Source: Flavisolibacter sp.
GTDB lineage: Bacteria; Bacteroidota; Bacteroidia; Chitinophagales; Chitinophagaceae
Direction: 5' to 3'
NCBI GenBank assembly: GCA_013695175.1
Contig: JACDAZ010000456.1
Coordinates: 1 to 5,616, forward strand
DNA length: 5,616 nucleotides
Under the pieces are notes generated by a model. It worked only from the letters and a program-made list of their open reading frames with translations, was not told where the DNA came from and searched no databases. The translations under genes and the position numbers were made by a program. How positions within the stretch are numbered: the stretch's first letter is position 1; each line of letters opens with the position of its first letter. This document shows, piece after piece, positions 1 through 5,170 of the stretch.

Positions 1-481
1 GCAGTATTCTTGTGTAGTTAATAAGACTTTGCAGGTAAGCATGATCCAGTTGGGAAAGAAGGGTATCAATAAATTTTCTCCTGTCATCGCTGTTGCCAAT
101 AATCAATTGTACATCGTCCGGAGCAATAACCACACAGGGATAGCGGCCAATATGTTTTGAGAAGCGGGTATAGAGTTCATCATTTACCGAAAATTCCTTT
201 TTACCGGTTTCACGTACTATACAAACAGCTTTTTCTTTTTCATCTCTTAAAGTAAAATTACCCTGTAAGCGAAATCCCTGGTAACCATGTTGCACAGCCA
301 GCTGATCCTGCCTGCTGAAATAGCTTTTTGTAAAACATAAATAATGAATGGCATCCAGCAGGTTGGTTTTACCCCTTCCGTTTTTGCCGCATATGCCAAC
401 AATGCGTTCAGTAAAATCAAAATCCTGCTGGTTGTAATTTTTAAATTGAAAAAGAGATATGGAGGAGAGGGAAAGGCTCAA
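1..481 (-). CDS. recF: DNA replication and repair protein RecF, N-terminal part (cut by left edge)
   Basis: RecF is an SMC/Rad50-like ATPase that binds gapped DNA and, with RecO and RecR, helps load RecA. Translating the reverse strand gives an uninterrupted 160-residue reading frame starting FQFKNY near residue 11. The Walker A motif GKNGRGKTN is at residues 32-40 (positions 362-388), followed by LLDAIHYL, and the RecF-typical SDDRRKFID is at residues 131-139. The family is usually about 360 residues, so more than half lies off the left edge, including the signature and Walker B motifs. No in-frame ATG or GTG exists between the upstream stop (TAA, near position 540) and the conserved N-terminus. 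I chose TTG at 481, which gives MSLSLSSISLFQFKNY; TTG at 505 is the alternative. The identification is secure; the start is not. Confidence 0.93.
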   Translation of the reverse strand, partial: MSLSLSSISLFQFKNYNQQDFDFTERIVGICGKNGRGKTNLLDAIHYLCFTKSYFSRQDQLAVQHGYQGFRLQGNFTLRDEKEKAVCIVRETGKKEFSVNDELYTRFSKHIGRYPCVVIAPDDVQLIIGNSDDRRKFIDTLLSQLDHAYLQSLINYTRIL

Positions 482-560
482 ATAGAAATCAGAATTAGAA
501 AACAAGATTACATTAAAAGGAAATAATCCTGGAATTAAAAATTAAGCATTCAATGAAGAT

Positions 561-821
561 TTAATGCACATTATTCTTTCTTAAAGAATCATTTGCAAAT
601 AGTGAAAACCATTCCTGATGGAAAGGAGTTATTAAAAGCCTGATGCTTTTTTTCAATGAAAAACCTAAATAAAGAAATCTTGCAATATGCAAACTCCAAT
701 AGTAAAAAAATAGACCGATTAGGATATAAAAATTCCAACCTACTATAGCAATAGTCTTTAAAAAAAATACATAAGCCACCATAGGAAGCAAAAGCAGTAT
801 AAAATATAATTTTCTATTCAT
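561..821 (-). CDS. Small two-helix membrane protein of unknown function
   Basis: This is an 86-residue frame with an ATG start and a TAA stop. I do not recognise a family. It begins MNRKLYF and then has two hydrophobic stretches, about residues 5-24 and 29-50, which should form two membrane helices. A more basic and amphipathic tail follows (GFSLKKSIRLL near 53-63, then PFHQEWFSLF near 66-75). The residue pattern, with charged residues at helix ends and aromatic residues at the interfaces, looks like real protein rather than a random AT-rich frame. It has the same strand as recF and lies upstream of it, with a 79-nt gap. It is divergent from pdhA across about 150 nt. No function can be assigned; a chance open frame remains possible. 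Confidence 0.6.
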   Translation of the reverse strand: MNRKLYFILLLLPMVAYVFFLKTIAIVGWNFYILIGLFFYYWSLHIARFLYLGFSLKKSIRLLITPFHQEWFSLFANDSLRKNNVH

Positions 822-969
822 AGCTGATTATTATAATAAAGTATAAAATAACAATAAATAATTGTTGAACTCACTAAGCTTTTGGTAATTCAGCAAATAT
901 TTCCCTTATTCCATGTTAAACCAAATCAATAAACCTGCTACTATATCCTCTACTATAACCTGATTCCCT

Positions 970-977
970 TATTTTTG
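970..977 (+). promoter_or_regulatory. Candidate Bacteroidota -7 promoter element for pdhA
   Basis: The 8-mer tatttttg fits the Bacteroidota primary sigma factor -7 consensus TAnnTTTG exactly. I see no TTG-type -33 element at the expected distance upstream (about 940-952). If it is real, transcription would start around 983-985. That would place the TTG at 975 inside the promoter and favour the TTG at 996 as the pdhA start, with a very short leader. A match this short in T-rich DNA can be chance. Confidence 0.3.
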
Positions 978-995
978 CGGCTCAAATTTGCAGCC

Positions 996-1991
996 TTGGC
1001 TACTAAATTTTCTAAAGAAACCTACCTCTACTGGTACGAGCTTATGCAACTGATCCGCCAGTTTGAACTGATGGCAGAAGAGAAATATAAAATGGAAGGC
1101 AAGATCCGTGGTTTTTTTCATGCCTATATAGGGCAGGAAGCTATAGCTGCCGGATGTATGACCGCCACCAAACCGGATGATCTTTTTATAACGGCTTACC
1201 GCGATCACGGGCTGGCAATTGCTAAAGGCGTATCCGTAAACTCCTGCATGGCAGAACTTTATGGTAAGGCAACCGGTAATGCCAAGGGCAAGGGTGGTAG
1301 CATGCACTTTTTTGGAAAAGATGTAAATTTTTATGGTGGTCATGGTATTGTGGGTGCACAGATAGGAACCGGCGCCGGACTGGCTTTTGCTGAAAAATAT
1401 AAAGGAACAGATAATGTGGTTCTTTGCTTTTTTGGTGATGGCGCTGCCCGCCAGGGAATGCTGCATGAAATATTTAATATGGCTATGCTTTGGGAACTTC
1501 CGGTAATTTTTATTTGCGAGAATAATAATTATGCAATGGGTACTTCTGTAAAAAGAACATCCAACATAGTTGATATATATAAACTGGCTGATGGCTATGA
1601 AATGCCCGGTGATGTAATTGACGGAATGAATGCCGAACCCGTTCATGAAGGTGTGGCAAGAGCAGTTAAAAGAGCAAGGGAAGGTGGCGGACCAACATTA
1701 CTTGAAATAAAAACATATCGCTACAAAGGTCACTCCATTTCTGATCCGCAGAAATACAGAACCAAAGAAGAAGTAGAAGATTATAAGTCAAAAGATCCCA
1801 TTACCATGATTGTAAAAACCATGAAAGACGATGGTTTTGCGACTGATGATGAAATAGCTGCCATCAATAAACGCGTTGATGAAGCTGTTGAGGAAAGTGT
1901 TCGCTTTGCAGAAGAATCTCCCTGGCCAAATGATGATGAAGTGTTAAAGGATGTGTATGTAGACCAGAATTATCCTTTTATTACCGACTAG
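996..1991 (+). CDS. pdhA: Pyruvate dehydrogenase E1 component, alpha subunit
   Basis: With the beta subunit it forms the thiamine-diphosphate-dependent E1 (EC 1.2.4.1) that decarboxylates pyruvate and acetylates the lipoyl group of E2. Residues below are counted from the TTG at 996 (331 residues). Visible are FHAYIGQEA near 41-49, ITAYRDHG near 65-72, GGSMHFF near 100-106, the thiamine-diphosphate motif opening GDGAARQG (147-154) and closing ENNN (175-178), and the E1-alpha loop KGHSISDP (244-251). Length matches bacterial E1 alpha. The frame is open upstream to a stop at 930-932 but contains no ATG. TTG at 975 adds seven residues; TTG at 996 gives MATKFSKETYLYW, which looks like the natural family N-terminus. 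Neither pdhB nor the E2 gene is adjacent, so the partners must be elsewhere. The TPR gene starts 31 nt downstream on the same strand. Confidence 0.93.
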   Translation: MATKFSKETYLYWYELMQLIRQFELMAEEKYKMEGKIRGFFHAYIGQEAIAAGCMTATKPDDLFITAYRDHGLAIAKGVSVNSCMAELYGKATGNAKGKGGSMHFFGKDVNFYGGHGIVGAQIGTGAGLAFAEKYKGTDNVVLCFFGDGAARQGMLHEIFNMAMLWELPVIFICENNNYAMGTSVKRTSNIVDIYKLADGYEMPGDVIDGMNAEPVHEGVARAVKRAREGGGPTLLEIKTYRYKGHSISDPQKYRTKEEVEDYKSKDPITMIVKTMKDDGFATDDEIAAINKRVDEAVEESVRFAEESPWPNDDEVLKDVYVDQNYPFITD

Positions 1992-2022
1992 TAAAATCCA
2001 ACTTTTATAAATTTAAATTTCA

Positions 2023-2712
2023 ATGGCTGAAACAAAAACAGTACGACCCAACAGAACAGAAGAAACTCCTGCAATTGACCGTGCCGGTGATTTCTGGAGT
2101 CGTTATAACAAACCGATTATAATAGCTGCAGTGGCAATTATAGTATTGCTGCTTGGGTGGCTTGCTTATAAAAAATTTGTGCAGGAACCAAATGAAAGAA
2201 AAGCTTCTGAAGCTATATTCAAATCAGAGGAATATTATCGTATGGATTCCTTAAACCTTGCCTTAAATGGTGATGGTATGAACCAGGGTTTTTTAAGGAT
2301 CATTGATCGCTATGGAAATACAAAAGCCGGTAACCTTGCTAAATTTTATGCAGGTGCATCCTTTCTTCAATTAGGAAATTTTGAACAGGCAGAAAAGCAC
2401 TTAAAAGATTTTAGTACAGATGCAGAACAGGTGCAGGCACGTGCTTATAAGCTTTTAGGTGATGCTTATGCAGAACAAGGAAAAAACGACAATGCATTAA
2501 GCAGCTATAAAAAAGCAGCATCTGAATTTGAAGAAGATGATCAGAATGCTTCAGAATATTTATTTATGGCTGCATACTTTGCAGAAAAAGTAGCTAACAA
2601 TAAAAGCGAAGCCATCAAACTTTACAGGGAGCTAAAAGAAAAATACCCCCGTACAGAAAAAGGTTTTGAAGCAGAAAAATATTTGGCGAGATTGGGAGAG
2701 TATAAAGACTAA
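2023..2712 (+). CDS. Membrane-anchored tetratricopeptide-repeat protein
   Basis: The 229-residue protein starts with a polar segment (1-30) followed by one hydrophobic helix at about 31-49 (PIIIAAVAIIVLLLGWLAY). A soluble helical domain follows with about three TPR-like units: roughly 104-130 (FYAGASFLQLGNFEQAEKHL), 138-170 (YKLLGDAYAEQGKNDNALSSY) and 176-209 (EAIKLYRELKEKYP). The architecture resembles the single-pass TPR proteins of the YfgM/TPR_21 type, which assist proteins exported across the inner membrane. That comparison is by layout only. From memory, TPR genes next to ribH and recF are common in Bacteroidota, which would make this an ancestral neighbourhood. It follows pdhA by 31 nt and ends before the repeat-flanked insert that separates it from ribH. 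The partner and exact role are unknown. Confidence 0.85.
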   Translation: MAETKTVRPNRTEETPAIDRAGDFWSRYNKPIIIAAVAIIVLLLGWLAYKKFVQEPNERKASEAIFKSEEYYRMDSLNLALNGDGMNQGFLRIIDRYGNTKAGNLAKFYAGASFLQLGNFEQAEKHLKDFSTDAEQVQARAYKLLGDAYAEQGKNDNALSSYKKAASEFEEDDQNASEYLFMAAYFAEKVANNKSEAIKLYRELKEKYPRTEKGFEAEKYLARLGEYKD

Positions 2713-2721
2713 GTTTTAAAG

Positions 2722-2756
2722 GCACAACAGGTAAGATTCAAGGTACAAGGCACAAG
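2722..2756 (+). repeat. Left array of degenerate 7-mers (inverted copy)
   Basis: Five 7-bp units lie in one register. The last three (2736-2756) are clean: attcaag, then gtacaag, then gcacaag. The first (2722-2728, gcacaac) differs from the last by one base, and the second is poorly conserved. Bases 2733-2749, aagattcaaggtacaag, are the exact reverse complement of 3276-3292 in the right array. Confidence 0.85.
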
Positions 2757-2868
2757 CTAGTCCTAACTTTCCTTTTAATTTTTATTTTTCTTTTAGTACA
2801 ACAAAGAGAACAATCAAAATAATAATAGGTAAAGGCTAATTGAAAATTATCACTTTTTAATTAAGGAT

Positions 2869-3222
2869 ATGTCACAGCAATTAGAGGAAAGATTTTTAAT
2901 TTTTTCTATTAATGTGCGTGATTTTTGTAAATCTTTGAAATGGGATATAATTAACTCACAATATATAAAACAAGTAATTAGATCCAGTAGTTCTATAGGA
3001 GCTAATTATATTGAAGCATCTGATGATCTTGGAAAGTTAGATGAAAAAATGAAAATTAAAATTGCCAGAAGAGAAGCTAAAGAAACAATTTATTGGTTGA
3101 AGTTGATAGAAACTAACAATTCAAAGATGTCAGAAGATCAAAGAAAATTACTAGTTGAGGAATGTACTCAAATTCAAAAAATATTATCCTCGATACTGAT
3201 CAAGCTAAATGCAAAAATTTGA
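2869..3222 (+). CDS. Four-helix-bundle protein, 23S rRNA intervening-sequence (IVP/S23) family
   Basis: This 117-residue protein belongs to the four-helix-bundle family first known from ORFs inside 23S rRNA intervening sequences (Pfam PF05635 / TIGR02436). The signature RSSSSIGANYIEA is at residues 38-50, preceded by the family-type opening LEERFLIFSINVRDFCKSL (5-23). The third-helix motif RREAKETIYWLKLIE is at 67-81. Length is normal (about 115-130). The molecular function of the family is not established; the related Avd protein works with diversity-generating reverse transcriptases, but nothing like that is here. A hand count of 2881-3180 gives 79 G+C in 300 (26%), far below the flanking genes, and codons are strongly A/T-ending. 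Arrays of inverted 7-mers flank it. It is nowhere near an rRNA gene in this window. The ATG at 2869 gives the expected N-terminus. Confidence 0.9.
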   Translation: MSQQLEERFLIFSINVRDFCKSLKWDIINSQYIKQVIRSSSSIGANYIEASDDLGKLDEKMKIKIARREAKETIYWLKLIETNNSKMSEDQRKLLVEECTQIQKILSSILIKLNAKI

Positions 3223-3232
3223 TTCTTTATAT

Positions 3233-3324
3233 CTTGTACCTTAATTGGAAAACTTAGTTTCTTGCACTTTCAAGGCTTGTACCTTGAATCTTGAGCCTTG
3301 AACCTTGTGCCTTGAATCTTAATT
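3233..3324 (+). repeat. Right array of degenerate 7-mers, consensus CTTGnnn
   Basis: The strongest part is six uninterrupted 7-mers at 3276-3317, all starting CTTG and ending tac, aat, agc, aac, tgc and aat; a degraded seventh unit (cttaatt) follows at 3318-3324. A weaker stretch at 3233-3274 has the same period, with clear units at 3233-3239 (cttgtac), 3240-3246 (cttaatt) and 3261-3267 (cttgcac), and is offset from the strong part by one base. The orientation is opposite to the left array. The array ends nine bases before the ribH start codon. Confidence 0.9.
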
Positions 3325-3333
3325 ATTAAAGAA

Positions 3334-3831
3334 ATGGCTGACGTAAAGAAAAGTAAATTATTTCAACTACAAAAAGGCATCTCACAGGATGCTCTTGTTG
3401 TTTTGGTAAAGACAGAATGGAACCATGAAATTGTAAATGAACTGGAAAAAGGATGTCTTGCTGTTTTACATGAAAAGCTAATTAAGACAAAAACACTTGT
3501 TGTTCCAGGTGCTGTTGAAATTCCGTTTGCTGTTCAGCATTACTGGAATAATGCTAAAAAGAAAAATAAACCACAGGCTTTTATTACACTTGGTTGTGTG
3601 ATTCGGGGCGACACTCCACACTTTGAGTATGTTTGCCAGGCAGTAACACAGGGTGTATCTCAGTTAAATGTAACCTTACCGGTGCCAACCATTTTTGGAG
3701 TGCTTACAGTTGATTCAGACGAACAGGCACGTGAACGCATTGGAGGAAGACATGGACATAAAGGAGAAGAAGCGGCCGTTACAGCTATTAAGATGATGTT
3801 ATTGAGTGAACAGTTGAAAGAAGGCATATGA
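3334..3831 (+). CDS. ribH: 6,7-dimethyl-8-ribityllumazine synthase
   Basis: Lumazine synthase (EC 2.5.1.78) condenses 5-amino-6-ribitylaminouracil with 3,4-dihydroxy-2-butanone 4-phosphate, the penultimate step of riboflavin synthesis, usually as a pentamer or 60-mer capsid in the cytosol. The 165-residue length is typical. The substrate-pocket motifs are in order: WNHEI (29-33, in place of the usual FN), VPGAVEIPF (57-65), GCVIRGDTPHFEYV (87-100) with the conserved catalytic histidine at 96, and FGVLTVDSDEQARER (121-135). The ATG at 3334 gives a normal short N-terminal extension. The stop codon overlaps the next gene by 4 nt. The right 7-mer array ends just upstream, so the native promoter or operon link to the TPR gene may have been altered. 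No FMN riboswitch is visible. Confidence 0.96.
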   Translation: MADVKKSKLFQLQKGISQDALVVLVKTEWNHEIVNELEKGCLAVLHEKLIKTKTLVVPGAVEIPFAVQHYWNNAKKKNKPQAFITLGCVIRGDTPHFEYVCQAVTQGVSQLNVTLPVPTIFGVLTVDSDEQARERIGGRHGHKGEEAAVTAIKMMLLSEQLKEGI

Positions 3832-4547
3832 AGGTCCAGCTATTTGTTCCCTGCTTTGTAGACCAGCTATTTCCGGAAACCGCTTTCAACATGATAAAGT
3901 TATTGGAGAAAGCAAATTGTAAGGTTTCATACAATCCTGCGCAAACCTGTTGTGGTCAGCCTGCTTTTAATGCCGGTTTTTGGGATGATGCCCGTGAAGT
4001 ATGCACCAAATTTTTAAAAGATTTTAGTTCTACAGATATAATTGTAGCACCCAGCGCCAGTTGTGCTGGTTTTGTTAGAAACTACTTCACAAAATTGTTT
4101 GACAATTCATCACTACATCATGAAGCAATTGCTATATCAAAGAACATTTATGAACTTTCTGATTTTTTGGTAAATAGGTTAGGGTATACCGATTTTGGAG
4201 CATCAATGGAAGCAAAAGCAACCTATCATGATTCATGTGCTGCCCTGCGTGAATGCAAAACTAAAAATGAACCCAGGTTGTTATTGTCACATGTGAAAGG
4301 ATTGGAATTAAAAGAAATGGATGATGTGGAAACCTGTTGCGGCTTTGGTGGAACCTTTGCTGTAAAATTCAATTCTATTTCTGTAGCCATGGGTGAACAA
4401 AAAGTTGATCATGCACTGGCAACCGGTGCAGAATACATAATCTCCACTGATCTTTCCTGCCTAATGCATTTACAGGGTTATATCAACAACAAAGGATACA
4501 ATCTTAAAACTATGCATCTTGCAGATGTTTTGGTAAAAGAGTGGTAG
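3828..4547 (+). CDS. LutA/YkgE-type cysteine-rich (CCG-domain) Fe-S oxidoreductase subunit
   Basis: The 239-residue protein has two cysteine-rich CCG modules (PF02754 type). The first has Cys9, CCGQPAFNAG starting at 41, and Cys79 in APSASCAGF. The second has Cys137 in YHDSCAALR, CCGFGGTFAVK starting at 170, and Cys211 in STDLSCLMH. This is the full-length pattern of E. coli YkgE and Bacillus subtilis LutA. LutA acts with LutB and LutC in oxidising L-lactate, and the modules bind Fe-S clusters in related enzymes. No lutB or lutC lies in the window, so the exact substrate is open and I give no symbol. The ATG at 3828 overlaps the ribH stop as ATGA, which implies translational coupling. It is probably a cytoplasmic, or membrane-associated, redox subunit. 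A pair of 7-8-bp repeat clusters follows its stop codon. Confidence 0.88.
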   Translation: MKVQLFVPCFVDQLFPETAFNMIKLLEKANCKVSYNPAQTCCGQPAFNAGFWDDAREVCTKFLKDFSSTDIIVAPSASCAGFVRNYFTKLFDNSSLHHEAIAISKNIYELSDFLVNRLGYTDFGASMEAKATYHDSCAALRECKTKNEPRLLLSHVKGLELKEMDDVETCCGFGGTFAVKFNSISVAMGEQKVDHALATGAEYIISTDLSCLMHLQGYINNKGYNLKTMHLADVLVKEW

Positions 4548-4556
4548 GGATTGTTG

Positions 4557-4620
4557 ATGTGCAAATGAGTAGATATGCAAATATGCAGATATGCAAATGT
4601 GAAAATGTGAAAATATGCAG
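4557..4620 (+). repeat. Tandem array of eight degenerate 8-mers, consensus ATRTGMAA
   Basis: Reading in steps of 8 from 4557 gives eight consecutive units. Units 3-8 (4573-4620) are close: atatgcaa occurs twice, atatgcag twice and atgtgaaa twice, the last two adjacent. Unit 1 is atgtgcaa and unit 2 (atgagtag) is more diverged. The array begins 9 nt after the Fe-S gene stop codon. Confidence 0.9.
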
Positions 4621-4625
4621 ATAAT

Positions 4626-4653
4626 GTTGGATGTAGGAAGTTGGATGCAGGAT
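4626..4653 (+). repeat. Short array of four 7-mers (14-bp direct repeat)
   Basis: The 13-bp string gttggatgyagga occurs at 4626-4638 and again at 4640-4652, an offset of 14 bp. It can be read as four 7-mers of the form GynGGAw. It follows the 8-mer array after five bases but has a different sequence and period. Confidence 0.8.
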
Positions 4654-4699
4654 ATTTAGTGACATCAAAATTGATATTAGTTTTGCATTTCAAATTTAT

Positions 4700-4748
4700 G
4701 ATACCCGATACCCGATACCTTTTTAATTTTACATTTTTAATCTTTAAT
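4700..4748 (+). repeat. Seven consecutive 7-mers: three GATACCC-type, then four TTTTAAT-type
   Basis: Starting at 4700, gataccc occurs twice, then gatacct. In the same 7-bp register the units change to ttttaat (4721), tttacat (4728), ttttaat (4735) and ctttaat (4742). The first three are clear; the T-rich four could partly reflect low complexity. The array ends eight bases before the EVE gene start codon at 4757, so it forms its immediate upstream region. Confidence 0.75.
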
Positions 4749-4756
4749 TTTTCCTA

Positions 4757-5164
4757 ATGCCATACTGGCTCGTAAAATCAGAACCTTTAACTTATAGCTG
4801 GGATCAGTTTGTAAAAGACAAAAAAACAACATGGGATGGCATCAGGAACTATGCTGCAAGGCTGCATGTAAGAGCCATGAAAAAAGGTGATGAAGTTTTA
4901 TTTTATCATAGCAATGAAGGATTAGAAATAGTAGGAATAGCAAAAGTGATAAAAGAAGCTTACCCCGATCCAACAACAAAAGATGATTGGTCAGCAGTGG
5001 ATTTAAAAGCACATAAAAAATTAAAAAAGCCTGTCACATTAAATGAAATTAAAAAAGATAAGCGTCTTGCTGATATGGCATTAATACGCATCAGCAGGCT
5101 TTCCGTACAACCGGTAAAAGAAGAGGAGTGGAAAATTATTATGGAATTAGCAGGTGTAAAATGA
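4757..5164 (+). CDS. EVE-domain protein (THYN1-like)
   Basis: This 135-residue protein is a single EVE domain (PF01878), of the same type as eukaryotic THYN1, in the PUA-like fold. Visible family residues are YWLVKSEP at 3-10, WDGIRNYAARLHVRAMKKGD (26-45), VLFYHSN (47-53), EAYPDPT (67-73) and, near the C-terminus, ISRLSVQPV (112-120). EVE domains bind modified bases in nucleic acids; in some bacteria they are fused to restriction or helicase modules, but this one stands alone, as a widely conserved housekeeping form does. The ligand cannot be read from the sequence. Length and start are normal. A 209-nt repeat-rich gap precedes it, and a VOC-family gene begins 6 nt after its stop, probably in the same transcript. 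Confidence 0.93.
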   Translation: MPYWLVKSEPLTYSWDQFVKDKKTTWDGIRNYAARLHVRAMKKGDEVLFYHSNEGLEIVGIAKVIKEAYPDPTTKDDWSAVDLKAHKKLKKPVTLNEIKKDKRLADMALIRISRLSVQPVKEEEWKIIMELAGVK

Positions 5165-5170
5165 TATTGT

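Larger units (their letters stand above)
2722..3325. mobile_element. Putative inserted unit: four-helix-bundle gene between inverted 7-bp arrays
   Basis: Between the TPR gene and ribH lies a unit of about 0.6 kb. It consists of a left array of 7-mers (2722-2756), a very AT-rich four-helix-bundle gene, and a right array of the same 7-mers in opposite orientation (3233-3324). The hexamer TTAAAG occurs at 2716-2721, directly outside the left array, and at 3326-3331, one base outside the right array, as a target-site duplication would. Excision with one hexamer copy would leave 11 nt between the TPR stop and the ribH ATG. No transposase or recombinase is present, so movement would need help in trans. 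The hexamer is short and AT-rich, so the boundary call is an inference. Confidence 0.4.

Noticed and set aside
344..526. 60-codon plus-strand open frame
   Set aside because: It is antisense to the RecF N-terminus including the Walker A codons; a shadow frame.
573..589. Hairpin (7-bp stem, 3-nt loop) as a terminator
   Set aside because: The stem is almost all A/T and lies inside the 3' end of the small membrane protein gene; too weak to call.
969..1646. Long open frame (225 codons) on the minus strand
   Set aside because: It lies wholly opposite pdhA, whose frame carries clear E1-alpha motifs. The antisense translation has no recognisable domain and is explained by codon bias.
2869..3222. 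Diversity-generating retroelement accessory (Avd)
   Set aside because: Avd is a relative of the four-helix-bundle family, but no reverse transcriptase and no template/variable repeat pair is present in the window.
4478..4693. 71-codon minus-strand open frame with repeated short words
   Set aside because: It reads through the 8-mer and 7-mer arrays and the end of the Fe-S gene. The repetitive histidine and isoleucine pattern comes from the repeats, not from a protein.
4557..4748. CRISPR array
   Set aside because: The repeats are 7-8 bp and directly adjacent, with no spacers and no cas gene.
4757..5164. EVE gene as part of a defence island
   Set aside because: No restriction, helicase or nuclease gene lies next to it; the stand-alone form with housekeeping neighbours does not support a defence role.
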